Below are positions 1 to 7,933 of a stretch of 64,000 nucleotides of DNA, in pieces. The DNA is taken from contig CAJTUB010000002.1 in the NCBI GenBank assembly GCA_910579465.1, forward strand, positions 6,980 to 70,979, written 5' to 3'. Below the pieces are notes generated by a model. The model was given only the letters and a program-made list of their open reading frames with translations. It did not search any database and was not told where the DNA came from. This DNA comes from an uncultured Lachnospiraceae bacterium. Lineage in GTDB: Bacteria > Bacillota > Clostridia > Lachnospirales > Lachnospiraceae. How positions within the stretch are numbered: the stretch's first letter is position 1; the number at the start of each line of letters is the position of its first letter. The position numbers and the translations under genes are program-made.

Positions 1-55
1 GGCGTTTGTCGGGGAAAATCCAGAAATTATGAATAATGAGATGTATCAAGACCAG
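1..55 (+). repeat. 55-bp direct repeat, copy 1
   Basis: Identical base for base to 1772-1826. Both copies lie at the 3' end of a hydrolase reading frame, so they are gene-duplication remnants rather than a mobile-element repeat. Identity stops abruptly after base 55. Confidence 0.9.
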
Positions 56-76
56 CAAATCAATATCGGAGGATAA
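2..76 (+). CDS. 3' end of an alpha/beta hydrolase-like gene (cut by window edge)
   Basis: Only the last 24 codons and a TAA are present. They read in the same frame as the end of the truncated hydrolase at 1203-1847, and the first 18 residues (AFVGENPEIMNNEMYQDQ) are identical to it. The tails then differ (QINIGG here, RSDFHE there). The upstream gene is therefore a paralogue, probably the intact parent, of the truncated copy downstream. Its last codons also provide the GGAGGA ribosome site of the next gene, which points to co-transcription. Function is inferred only from the homologous copy. Confidence 0.6.
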   Translation, partial: AFVGENPEIMNNEMYQDQQINIGG

Positions 77-82
77 AGCAAA

Positions 83-1216
83 ATGAAAAAGATATTAAAA
101 ATAATTGGAATTATTCTTCTAATCCTTATTATCATCGCATTGCTTGTGTATTTCCTTGTATTGCGATACCCGAATTTGAAGAAAAACCCTACCGTGGGAA
201 AATGGTATCGTGTTGCAACCAATGAGATGAAGGATTCCGAAGGAAATGGCTATCACGCCCTTTTCAAAAAAGGCAGTGAGAATAAAGTGCTGATCTATTT
301 TGCCGGAGGCGGCGTCAGCATCAATGAGGAAACAGCAAAAGACGATACCTATAACACCAAAATGGTATGGCCGGATATGCTTGCAAATGTCACAATGAAC
401 ATGGGTGGTCTTGCTTCTGATGTTGAGGGTAGTCCATTTGAAAACTGGAGTATTATCCTATTTCCCTATGCGACAGGAGATTTCCATGCCGGAACAGGCG
501 AGTTTCACTATACCGATAAAGACGGCAAAGAAAAGATTCTTTACCACAACGGTTATGTGAATTACACAGAAGCAATGAAGAAAATAACGGAGCTTGCCGG
601 TGTTGACAATCCCGATGCAGTCGTTGTTACGGGATACAGTGCGGGGGGATTCGGCGCTGCGCTGCTCTCTGATGATGTTTTTACAAATTACTTTCCGAAT
701 GCGAAAAGTAAGAACGTTTTGGTGGATGCTTCCCTGCTCCTGCATAATGACTGGCACACCATTGCAACGGATGTTTGGCAAGCCCCGAAGGAAATCTCCG
801 ATAAGCTGACGGGTAATAACCTTACGCTGGACTGTCTGACCGCCCTACATGAAAAATACGGCGACGGCATCCATCTTCTGTTTGACTGCTCTACCCGTGA
901 CGGAGACTTAGCAAAGGTGCAAAATTACTTTGATACGGGCATAATGGACGTATCGGAAAAAGAAGCGGACGTTTACCAGCAGATATTAAAGGACACCATT
1001 CCACAATTCAAGGAAATCAATGTAGGCCTGTTTATTTGGGATGGCGTGGCGTGGTATGACGATCCGAGAAATATGACGGCGCATACAATCATCGCAACTC
1101 CGGCTGTGTGGTTGCCGTTTGAGGAACAAAATCAATCTGTCGCTGGATGGCTTACCGACGCGATAAATGGTGAGATGAAAGACTATGGTCTTGATTTAGT
1201 GAATAAACAATACTAA
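83..1216 (+). CDS. Membrane-anchored pectinacetylesterase-like hydrolase
   Basis: This 377-aa protein has one N-terminal membrane segment (about residues 7-27) after a short basic stretch, then an extracellular alpha/beta-hydrolase-like domain. The signature is the nucleophile elbow GYSAGG with Ser186, preceded by YFAGGG near residue 74, which probably forms the oxyanion region. The order of these motifs matches the pectinacetylesterase/Notum-like family of carbohydrate ester deacetylases. The start is ATG 83, with GGAGGA nine bases upstream inside the end of the preceding hydrolase gene. Both flanking genes are hydrolase copies, so this looks like a small esterase cluster that underwent duplication. 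The natural substrate cannot be told from sequence; polysaccharide acetyl esters are a family-based guess. Confidence 0.65.
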   Translation: MKKILKIIGIILLILIIIALLVYFLVLRYPNLKKNPTVGKWYRVATNEMKDSEGNGYHALFKKGSENKVLIYFAGGGVSINEETAKDDTYNTKMVWPDMLANVTMNMGGLASDVEGSPFENWSIILFPYATGDFHAGTGEFHYTDKDGKEKILYHNGYVNYTEAMKKITELAGVDNPDAVVVTGYSAGGFGAALLSDDVFTNYFPNAKSKNVLVDASLLLHNDWHTIATDVWQAPKEISDKLTGNNLTLDCLTALHEKYGDGIHLLFDCSTRDGDLAKVQNYFDTGIMDVSEKEADVYQQILKDTIPQFKEINVGLFIWDGVAWYDDPRNMTAHTIIATPAVWLPFEEQNQSVAGWLTDAINGEMKDYGLDLVNKQY

Positions 1217-1847
1217 TAAAGCAACAAAGTATGAACCTGAATTTGAACAATTAGCTTCCTGGGGCTTTATTGTCATCGGAACGCAGGACAAAGGGACAGG
1301 CAAGGGCGAAACTACAATAAAAACGCTGAACTATATGCTCGGAGAAAATGAAAACAAGGGTAGCATTTTCTACGGAAAAATAGATGTGGAGAATATAGGC
1401 ATAACAGGATTTTCTCAGGGCGGGGTTGCAACTCTGCGGGCTATTACCATGTTTGAGGAAAGTCACTATTTCAAAACTGCGGTGCCGCTTTCTCCCGTAA
1501 GCGAGAAAACCGCTGAACAGACAACAGATTATCCATATGATTCCGCAAAGGTAAATTGCCCTATTCTAATGCTTGCAGGAACCAGCGGTGATTTTGAAAC
1601 AGAAATTGTTATCCCGATATCGGAGATGAATAAAATGTACGATAAAATCACTTCACCTAAAGTTATGGTACGAAGAGTTGGCATGACGCATGACGATATG
1701 ATGTATAAAGCAGGAGGCTATGTAACCGCATGGTTTATGTGGCAGCTTCAGGGGGATAGCGAAGCGGCAAAGGCGTTTGTCGGGGAAAATCCAGAAATTA
1801 TGAATAATGAGATGTATCAAGACCAGAGAAGTGATTTTCACGAATAA
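1203..1847 (+). pseudogene. 5'-truncated alpha/beta hydrolase (duplicate)
   Basis: The frame is open from 1203, just inside the end of the preceding gene, but has no credible start with a ribosome site before ATG 1335. The region before 1335 still reads like hydrolase (FEQLASWGFIVIGTQDKG, a beta strand plus oxyanion region). So the protein has lost its N-terminus, including signal and first strands. The nucleophile elbow GFSQGG is intact at 1407-1424, and a C-terminal histidine lies in the segment GMTHDD. The family resembles secreted dienelactone/PET-type hydrolases. The last part is identical to the gene at the window's left edge, so the likely origin is an incomplete tandem duplication that joined near 1220. 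Probably non-functional. Confidence 0.65.
1772..1826 (+). repeat. 55-bp direct repeat, copy 2
   Basis: Identical to 1-55. It marks the end of the duplicated hydrolase segment, and the sequence differs immediately after 1826. Confidence 0.9.
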
Positions 1848-1864
1848 AGAAAAGACGGTGTTTT

Positions 1865-1910
1865 ATGGAATGGAGTATTTGCCCCATCTGCGGCGGATAC
1901 TCCATTTCAT
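1865..1910 (+). terminator. Strong stem-loop downstream of truncated hydrolase
   Basis: The 14-base arms 1865-1878 and 1897-1910 are complementary with one G-T pair, enclosing an 18-base loop. No T-run follows on either strand, so termination is only a possible role. The left arm also starts a 15-codon reading frame with a CPIC pair, which looks like debris. Confidence 0.35.
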
Positions 1911-1981
1911 AAATACGGGAAGTTTGGGTGCCAGACAAGCGTAGTGTCTTGAAAATACAGGGGGTCAGAGGACCTGGGAGG

Positions 1982-2156
1982 TAAAAAGATATCGCCCTCT
2001 ACGCAGACGTTTGGATTTTTCTTTAGCAGGGCTATCTTTAAGCCCTGCTGTGCGCAATGAAAATAGATAAATTGCAATCCGTATGGTATCACATCTACGC
2101 AGGATGTCCAGGATTTCCTGATTGTCTTGGACTTCCTGCTCTTTTCTTCTCATCAT
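1982..2156 (-). pseudogene. Decayed pyridoxamine-5'-phosphate-oxidase-family (Nim-like) gene
   Basis: On the minus strand the frame from 2156 to 2070 reads MMRRKEQEVQDNQEILDILR and continues to TIRIAI, the typical start of small flavin-binding PNPOx/NimA-like proteins. About five bases later, in another frame (2065-1982), it resumes with YFHCAQQGLKIALLKKNPNV, the characteristic middle of the same family. Roughly 30 residues between these blocks are missing, the frame is shifted and the C-terminal half is absent. I read this as a relic. Recognition is from memory of the family and was not checked by alignment. The rest of 1911-2339 holds nothing else I recognise. Confidence 0.6.
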
Positions 2157-2339
2157 GGCGGCCTCCGCAAATTTCGATTTGTCGATTTACTCCTACGAAA
2201 GCATAGAACAAAGTCAGCCCGGGTTCAGTCTCTGCCGCGGGTCTGAGTCCCGGTATTTTTAGTTGCCTTAAAAGGTTCTGCGGACTGCCTTATGTTCCAG
2301 AGGGTGCTATCTTTAAGAAATTATTTAGAAATGGCTTGG

Positions 2340-2368
2340 TTGACTTTTTATGGGGCGAATGTTAAACT
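2340..2368 (+). promoter_or_regulatory. Sigma-A-type promoter for the CdaR-like regulator
   Basis: TTGACT at 2340-2345, 17-base spacer, TAAACT at 2363-2368, about 40 bases before the start at 2410. Confidence 0.55.
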
Positions 2369-2409
2369 GATAATGTGGAAGAGTGTTTTTTACTTGTGAA
2401 GGAGGAGTT

Positions 2410-3498
2410 ATGATTTCAAATCAGGTGTTACAGAGCACAATAGACGGGCTGAAAGCGATTACAAGGGTGGATTTGTGCGTATTAGGGGCTGATGGTGAGA
2501 TTCTGGCGGCGACGCTTCTCCCGGGGTTGGAGAGTACCGAGGCGGTGCTCGCTTTTGTGGAATCTCCGGCAGACAGTCAGGCATTAGCCGGATATCAGTT
2601 TTTTAAGGTGTACGACGACAGTCATCTGGAGTTTGTCATTCTGGCGAAGGGGGATACGGATGATGTCTATATGATAGGGAAGATGACGGCATTCCAGATT
2701 CAGAATCTGATTGTCGCCTACAAGGAACGCTATGATAAGGATAATTTCATTAAGAATCTTTTGCTGGATAATCTTCTTCTTGTGGATATTTACAATCTTG
2801 CAAAGAAGCTGCACATCGAGGCAGATGCGCGCCGTGCCGCGTTTTTGATTGAGACAAAGCAGGAAAAGGATATGAATGCACTGGAGACGGTGCGGAGTCT
2901 TTTTGCAGGGAAGAGCCGCGATTTTATTACCGCGGTGGATGAGAGGAATATTATTCTTGTCAAGGAGCTGAAGGTAAACGAGGACTATGACAGTCTGATG
3001 AAGACCGCGAAGGTGCTTTTAGATACCCTCAATACCGAGGCGATGACAAGGGTGAACATAGCCTTCGGGACGATTGTCAATGAGATTAAGGACGTGTCCC
3101 GCTCGTATAAGGAGGCAAAGATGGCGTTGGAGGTCGGCAAGATTTTTTACAGCGACCGCAATGTCGTGGCGTACTCGAATCTTGGAATCGGCAGGCTCGT
3201 GTATCAGCTTCCGATGCCGATGTGCAAGGTGTTTATCCGGGAGATTTTTGACGGCAAGTCGCCGGATGACTTTGACGAGGAGACGATTGTTACCATCAAT
3301 AAGTTCTTTGAAAATAACCTGAATGTGTCGGAGACGTCACGTCAGCTTTATATCCACCGGAACACGCTGGTGTACCGTCTGGATAAGCTGCAGAAGATGA
3401 CGAATCTTGACCTTCGCATTTTTGAGGATGCGATAACGTTTAAGATGGCATTAATGGTGGTAAAATATATGAAATATATGGAAAATATGGAGTTTTAG
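2410..3498 (+). CDS. CdaR/PucR-type helix-turn-helix transcriptional regulator
   Basis: The 362-aa cytosolic regulator ends in the PucR/CdaR C-terminal HTH: NNLNVSETSRQLYIHRNTLV followed by YRLDKLQ, the hallmark of that domain. The N-terminal half is a putative ligand-sensing region whose effector is not evident. I place the start at ATG 2410 because AAGGAGG lies seven bases upstream; a start at 2383 would put that site inside the gene. It has its own promoter and precedes ftsE by about 90 bases. That gap contains a GC-rich stem-loop (AGCCGCA/TGCGGCT), so the two may be separate units. Related proteins control sugar-diacid or purine genes; no such target is nearby. Confidence 0.8.
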   Translation: MISNQVLQSTIDGLKAITRVDLCVLGADGEILAATLLPGLESTEAVLAFVESPADSQALAGYQFFKVYDDSHLEFVILAKGDTDDVYMIGKMTAFQIQNLIVAYKERYDKDNFIKNLLLDNLLLVDIYNLAKKLHIEADARRAAFLIETKQEKDMNALETVRSLFAGKSRDFITAVDERNIILVKELKVNEDYDSLMKTAKVLLDTLNTEAMTRVNIAFGTIVNEIKDVSRSYKEAKMALEVGKIFYSDRNVVAYSNLGIGRLVYQLPMPMCKVFIREIFDGKSPDDFDEETIVTINKFFENNLNVSETSRQLYIHRNTLVYRLDKLQKMTNLDLRIFEDAITFKMALMVVKYMKYMENMEF

Positions 3499-3591
3499 GC
3501 CTGTGCAGCCGCACCGTGACGATGCGGCTGTTCTGCATGCGAAGGAAGCCGCACAGGCTGGTACGGGAAGGAAAAAGGAGGAGAGAACCGC

Positions 3592-4332
3592 ATGGCGGGT
3601 TCATACGATTTACACAGGGATTTGCAGAATATACAGGCGCCGGTCATTCTCTTTGACCATGTTTCAAAGGCGTATCAGAAGGATGTTCATGCTGTGGATG
3701 ATATTTGTATCAGTATTAAAAAGGGGGAGTTTGTGTTTATTGTCGGGAGCAGCGGCTCCGGGAAGTCGACCTTAATCCGCCTGATGCTGCGGGAGATTTC
3801 CCCGACCAAGGGAAAGGTTTTTGTAGCGGGGCGGGAGCTTTCCAGGCTGCGCCGCTTTCAGGTGAGCAAGTACCGCCGCAGCATCGGCGTCGTGTTCCAG
3901 GATTTCCGTCTGTTAAAGGACCGGAACGCTTATGAGAATGTGGCATTTGCCCAGCGTGTCATCGAGGTTCCGCCGGCGGAGATTAAGAAAAGGGTTCCGA
4001 GGATGCTTTCCCTTGTGGGACTGAACGAGAAGTACAAGGCGTTTCCGTCGGAGCTTTCCGGCGGGGAGCAGCAGCGGGTGGCACTGGCAAGGGCGTTGAT
4101 TAACAATCCGGTGATTCTGCTTGCGGATGAGCCGACCGGAAATCTGGACCCGAAAAATTCATGGGAGATTATGCACCTGTTAGAAGAGGTCAACCGCCGC
4201 GGAACGACGGTGGTTGTCGTAACGCATAATCGTGAGGTGGTGGATATGATGCAGAAGCGTGTTATTACGCTGAAAAATGGCAGAGTAATCAGTGACGAGC
4301 AAAAGGGCGGATATGTGTATGCAAAGTATTAG
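3592..4332 (+). CDS. ftsE: Cell division ATP-binding protein FtsE
   Basis: This 246-aa ABC ATPase has Walker A GSSGSGKST, signature LSGGEQQRVALARAL, Walker B VILLADEPTGNLD and the His switch in VVVTHN. FtsE pairs with FtsX at the division site and uses ATP hydrolysis to activate periplasmic or extracellular peptidoglycan hydrolases. The start ATG 3592 has AAGGAGG upstream. The protein carries about 20 extra N-terminal residues before the usual start of the domain. The 3' end overlaps ftsX by 14 bases, consistent with translational coupling. The identity is firm because ftsX and a coiled-coil M23 hydrolase follow. Confidence 0.95.
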   Translation: MAGSYDLHRDLQNIQAPVILFDHVSKAYQKDVHAVDDICISIKKGEFVFIVGSSGSGKSTLIRLMLREISPTKGKVFVAGRELSRLRRFQVSKYRRSIGVVFQDFRLLKDRNAYENVAFAQRVIEVPPAEIKKRVPRMLSLVGLNEKYKAFPSELSGGEQQRVALARALINNPVILLADEPTGNLDPKNSWEIMHLLEEVNRRGTTVVVVTHNREVVDMMQKRVITLKNGRVISDEQKGGYVYAKY

Positions 4333-5236
4333 AAGTTTTTTTTATTGTTTGAAGCAGGGAATCCGGAGTATCTTCCATAATGGAAAGTTTTCGCTTGCTT
4401 CCATCGGGACAATTGCGGCAAGCTTGTTCTTAATCGGCTTATTCTATTTTGTTACGGTGAATGTCAGCTATGTGATGAAAGAAGCGGAACAGAATGTGGG
4501 CGTGACGGTTCTGTTTGAGGAGGGCTGTACGGAGCAGACGGTACGGGCAATCGGCGACGCAATCCGGAAGCGTGCCGAGGCGGCGGATGTCATTTATGTT
4601 TCAGCGGAGGAGGCGTGGGAGAATTATAAAAAGGACCATTTGAGCGAAGAGCTGGCGGACACGTTCGGAACGGACAATCCGTTAGAAAAGTCGGCGTCAT
4701 ATAAGGTTTTTCTGAATGATGTGTCGATGCAGCCGGTTCTGGTGCGCTATATTGAAGGACTGGACGGTGTGCGGCAGGTGAATGCGCTGGATGGCGTAGC
4801 GGAAAGCCTGAATGGGATTAATCAGATTGCAACCATCGTTTCCGTTGCAATTATTCTGGTACTGGTTGCCGTCGCCGTATTTTTGATTCATATGACGATT
4901 TCTATGGGTATTTCGGTGCGTAAGGAAGAGATTTCCATTATGAGCCTGATTGGCGCCACGGATTTCTTTGTGCGGTTTCCGTTTATTGTGGAGGGAATCC
5001 TTCTGGGACTGGTCGGCGCGCTTGTGCCGCTCGGAATCCTGCATTTGCTCTATGTGAGGGCAATCGGCTTTTTTGCAGGAGAATTTGAAAGTGTATTTTA
5101 TACGATGTCATTTTTGAGCGAAGAGCAGATTTTCAGGACGCTGACACCGCTGATTCTCGGAATCGGTGTGCTAATCGGCCTGCTTGGCAGTATGATGACG
5201 ACCGGAAAGCAGCTGAGGAAAATCAGCTTACGATAG
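4319..5236 (+). CDS. ftsX: Cell division protein FtsX
   Basis: The 305-aa membrane protein has the FtsX layout: a short cytosolic N-terminus, TM1 (about residues 20-42), an extracellular domain of roughly 120 residues, then three C-terminal TM helices in the FtsX/MacB permease fold. The motif SMGISVRKEEISIMSLIGAT is the typical cytosolic segment after TM2. Of the possible starts I prefer ATG 4319, with AAGGGCGG eight bases upstream within ftsE; ATG 4292 or 4313 would add 9 or 2 residues. FtsX transmits FtsE ATPase state to an extracellular hydrolase, very likely the product of the next gene. Confidence 0.93.
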   Translation: MQSIRSFFYCLKQGIRSIFHNGKFSLASIGTIAASLFLIGLFYFVTVNVSYVMKEAEQNVGVTVLFEEGCTEQTVRAIGDAIRKRAEAADVIYVSAEEAWENYKKDHLSEELADTFGTDNPLEKSASYKVFLNDVSMQPVLVRYIEGLDGVRQVNALDGVAESLNGINQIATIVSVAIILVLVAVAVFLIHMTISMGISVRKEEISIMSLIGATDFFVRFPFIVEGILLGLVGALVPLGILHLLYVRAIGFFAGEFESVFYTMSFLSEEQIFRTLTPLILGIGVLIGLLGSMMTTGKQLRKISLR

Positions 5237-5273
5237 AGAAAAGGAAAGCAACTATGCAGAAAGGAGAAAGCAG

Positions 5274-6557
5274 ATGAAGCGAATCTGGAAAAAGAGGCTG
5301 TGCTATGTGATAACAGCGGCAGTGCTGGTAACGGTGATTCCGGGAGGCAGGGAGGAAGTCGTGTTTGCAGGAGACTCCTATCAGGCTGCAATCGATAAGG
5401 CAAAAGAGGAGAAGGAAGCCCTGGAAAAGCTGCGAAAAGAGACCGAGGAGCGTATTGCGGCATTAGAGGCAGATAAAAAGAGTACGGAGGAGTATATCCG
5501 GAGGGTGGATGAGGAGCTTTCCCTTGCTTACGGCAAGATGGAGGAGCTCAACCAGAGCATCGCGGAATGCGAGGAAGCGCTGAAAGAGGCCGGGGAGGAA
5601 CTGGAGGAAGCAATTAAAACAAAAGATAATCAGTATGCAACGATGAAAGCACGGATAAAATATATGTATGAGAACGGCGACACAAGCTTCTGGGAATTGC
5701 TTACAGGCTCCAAAAGTCTTGAGGATTTGCTGAATCAGGTGGAATACCGTTCCAGGATTGCAGAATACGATGATAATCTTTTCAAGCGTTATGAAACTTC
5801 CTGCGAGCTGGTGCGTGAGAAGGAGGAAGCATATGAAGTCAGGCTGGTGGAGTTAAATGTTGAAAAGGAGAAACAGCAGCTGCAGATTGATAATCTGAGT
5901 ACATTGGTTGCGAATAAAGCAGCCTACGTGGATCAGCTGGCAGAGAGCTTAGGGATATCAGAGGAACAGTATTTTGAATATTTTGAGGAGATAGAAAGCA
6001 AGCAGATTGAAATTTCAGAGCTGGAGGAAAAAGAGCGTATCCGTATTGAAGAGGAGGAGCGCAAAAGACGTGAGGAGGAGGAACGTTTAAAAAGGGAGGA
6101 AGAGGAGCGCAAAAAGCGCGAGGAGGAATTAAAGAAGCTCGGCCTGACCGATGAGACCTCCATTGATAATATGATATGGCCTTTCCCGGGCGACCCGAAT
6201 ATCTATTCACAATTCGGATATCGTATCAGCCCGATTACGGGAAAGGGTGAGTATCACAGCGGAATTGATATCGGCGGGGCGTACGGCGCGGATATTGTCG
6301 CTTCGCTTGCCGGTACGGTGACGAAGGCAACATGGAGCACCATGAACGGAAATCATGTGGTAATCGACCACGGGAACGGGGTAGTTACGTATTACCTGCA
6401 TGCCTCAAAGCTTCTGGTATCCGTAGGCGATTATGTGAAGCAGGGGCAGGTGATTATGAAATGCGGCTCAACTGGCTGGTCCACTGCACCGCATCTGCAT
6501 TTTACGTTAAAAATCAACGGAACCTCGGTGGACCCGTGCGATTATGTCAGTCCATAA
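5274..6557 (+). CDS. Secreted coiled-coil M23 peptidoglycan hydrolase (PcsB/EnvC-like)
   Basis: The 427-aa protein has a signal peptide (about residues 1-33), a long coiled coil (about 36-290) ending in a run of Glu/Arg heptads (EEEERKRREEEER), and a C-terminal LytM/M23 domain. The zinc site is intact: His328 and Asp332 in HSGID, His407 and His409 in HLH, so catalysis is expected (unlike degenerate EnvC activators). In the FtsEX-PcsB and FtsEX-CwlO pairs the coiled coil docks on FtsX and keeps the hydrolase inhibited until ATP is turned over. The position directly after ftsX with a clear RBS (AAAGGAG) supports the same role in septal wall splitting. Confidence 0.88.
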   Translation: MKRIWKKRLCYVITAAVLVTVIPGGREEVVFAGDSYQAAIDKAKEEKEALEKLRKETEERIAALEADKKSTEEYIRRVDEELSLAYGKMEELNQSIAECEEALKEAGEELEEAIKTKDNQYATMKARIKYMYENGDTSFWELLTGSKSLEDLLNQVEYRSRIAEYDDNLFKRYETSCELVREKEEAYEVRLVELNVEKEKQQLQIDNLSTLVANKAAYVDQLAESLGISEEQYFEYFEEIESKQIEISELEEKERIRIEEEERKRREEEERLKREEEERKKREEELKKLGLTDETSIDNMIWPFPGDPNIYSQFGYRISPITGKGEYHSGIDIGGAYGADIVASLAGTVTKATWSTMNGNHVVIDHGNGVVTYYLHASKLLVSVGDYVKQGQVIMKCGSTGWSTAPHLHFTLKINGTSVDPCDYVSP

Positions 6558-6590
6558 AAGAGAAGATGGAAGAAAGGCGGATTTATAAGA

Positions 6591-7889
6591 ATGAAACAGA
6601 GTAGGAAAAAGAGCTTTGCAAAAAGGCTTGCCACGATGCTTCTGGCAGGGATGCTTTGCTTTACCGGTATTACCGTGGCGGCGGGCTGCAGCATCGGAGC
6701 CGGACAGCCGGGCGATGCAAAGGACACGCAGGATGAGAATGGAGGGGGTCTTTGGGACATTTTTGACCGCCTGGCGGGAGACAAAGAGGATAAGAAGGAT
6801 TCGGAGGCTGCCGACAAGGCGTTTCTTGAAAAGGCAAATTACTTAAAGCTCCTGATTGACATGTATTTCTGGGAGGATACGGATGAAGAGGATTTGTACG
6901 AGGGAATGTACCGCGGTCTTCTGGAAGCGCTGGGTGACCCGTATTCCTGCTATTATACAAAGGAGGAATATGCGGAGCTGATGGAGTCGGTGGAGGGCGT
7001 TTACTGCGGCATCGGTGCGCTGGTAAACCAGAATGCCTCCACGAAGGTGATTACAATTGTGCGGCCGTTTGTCAACGGTCCGGCCTATAATGCAGGGATT
7101 CTTCCGGGCGATATTGTGACCCGTATTGATGGTGAGGATGTTTCGGACTGGGATTTGAACCTGGCGGTAAAGCGCATGAAGGGTGAGCAGGGCACAGGCG
7201 TCGAGGTAGAGGTATGGCGCGCCGCGGAGAGCGAATATGTGACGATGACGGTGGTCCGGGATCTGATTGAGGTAGAGACCGTAACGTACCAGATGTTGGA
7301 GGATTCTATCGGATATATTTATGTGATGGAGTTTGACGAGGTGACGGCACAGCAGTTTGAAACGGCGCTGAATGCGTTAAAGAAGCAGGGAATGAAGGGG
7401 CTGGTTATTGATATCCGTGATAATCCGGGTGGACTTCTGACAACGGTCTGCGATATGCTCGATTTGTTTTTAGAGGACGGCCTTATTGTCTACACATTGG
7501 ATAAGTATGGCGACAGGGAAGAAATCCGGGCAACGCCGGGCAGCGTCGGGAAGCTTCCGATGGCAGTATTAGTAAACGGAAACAGTGCCAGCGCATCAGA
7601 AATCTTTTCCGGGGCACTGCAGGATTACGGACTTGCCACGATTGTCGGAATGCAGAGCTTTGGTAAGGGAATTGTGCAGAGTATCCTGCCGCTGACAGAC
7701 GGAAGCGCGGTAAAGATGACGGTATCGACGTATTATACGCCGAACGGCAGATGTATCCACGGACTCGGCATTACGCCGGACGTAGAGGCGGAACTGGACG
7801 AAGGGCTGAAGCAGATGGTAGTAGTTCCGTTAGAGGAGGACAATCAGCTGCAGGCAGCAGTACAGGAAGTGAAAGAAGCGTTACAATAA
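6591..7889 (+). CDS. Carboxy-terminal processing protease, S41 family (CtpA-like)
   Basis: The 432-aa secreted or lipid-anchored protease has an N-terminal hydrophobic segment ending in VAAGC (weak lipobox at Cys33), an acidic linker, a PDZ domain (about 135-225, GILPGDIVTRIDGEDV) and an S41 protease core. The Ser/Lys dyad is visible: Ser334 in SASASEI and Lys359 in FGKGIVQ, at the spacing of 25 seen in Prc. CtpA proteases trim or degrade extracellular wall enzymes. Its place after the FtsEX hydrolase suggests it controls that hydrolase's level, though this is an inference. The stop codon overlaps the large convergent terminator. Confidence 0.9.
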   Translation: MKQSRKKSFAKRLATMLLAGMLCFTGITVAAGCSIGAGQPGDAKDTQDENGGGLWDIFDRLAGDKEDKKDSEAADKAFLEKANYLKLLIDMYFWEDTDEEDLYEGMYRGLLEALGDPYSCYYTKEEYAELMESVEGVYCGIGALVNQNASTKVITIVRPFVNGPAYNAGILPGDIVTRIDGEDVSDWDLNLAVKRMKGEQGTGVEVEVWRAAESEYVTMTVVRDLIEVETVTYQMLEDSIGYIYVMEFDEVTAQQFETALNALKKQGMKGLVIDIRDNPGGLLTTVCDMLDLFLEDGLIVYTLDKYGDREEIRATPGSVGKLPMAVLVNGNSASASEIFSGALQDYGLATIVGMQSFGKGIVQSILPLTDGSAVKMTVSTYYTPNGRCIHGLGITPDVEAELDEGLKQMVVVPLEEDNQLQAAVQEVKEALQ

Positions 7890-7933
7890 CAGGAAGGGGG
7901 CTGCCGCATGAAGTGCGGCAGCCCCTTCCTGTT
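7888..7933. terminator. Bidirectional terminator between ctpA and the ABC permease
   Basis: Arms of about 20 bases (AACAGGAAGGGG-CTGCCGCA and its complement, one bulged G) enclose a TGAAG loop. The stem contains the stop codons of both convergent genes (TAA 7887-7889 and the minus-strand stop at 7932-7934), so one structure serves both. There is little T-run beyond the stem. Confidence 0.75.

Noticed and set aside
1865..1912. A 15-codon peptide with CPIC, resembling the start of small cysteine-rich proteins
   Set aside because: It coincides with the arms of a stem-loop, has no RBS and ends at once.
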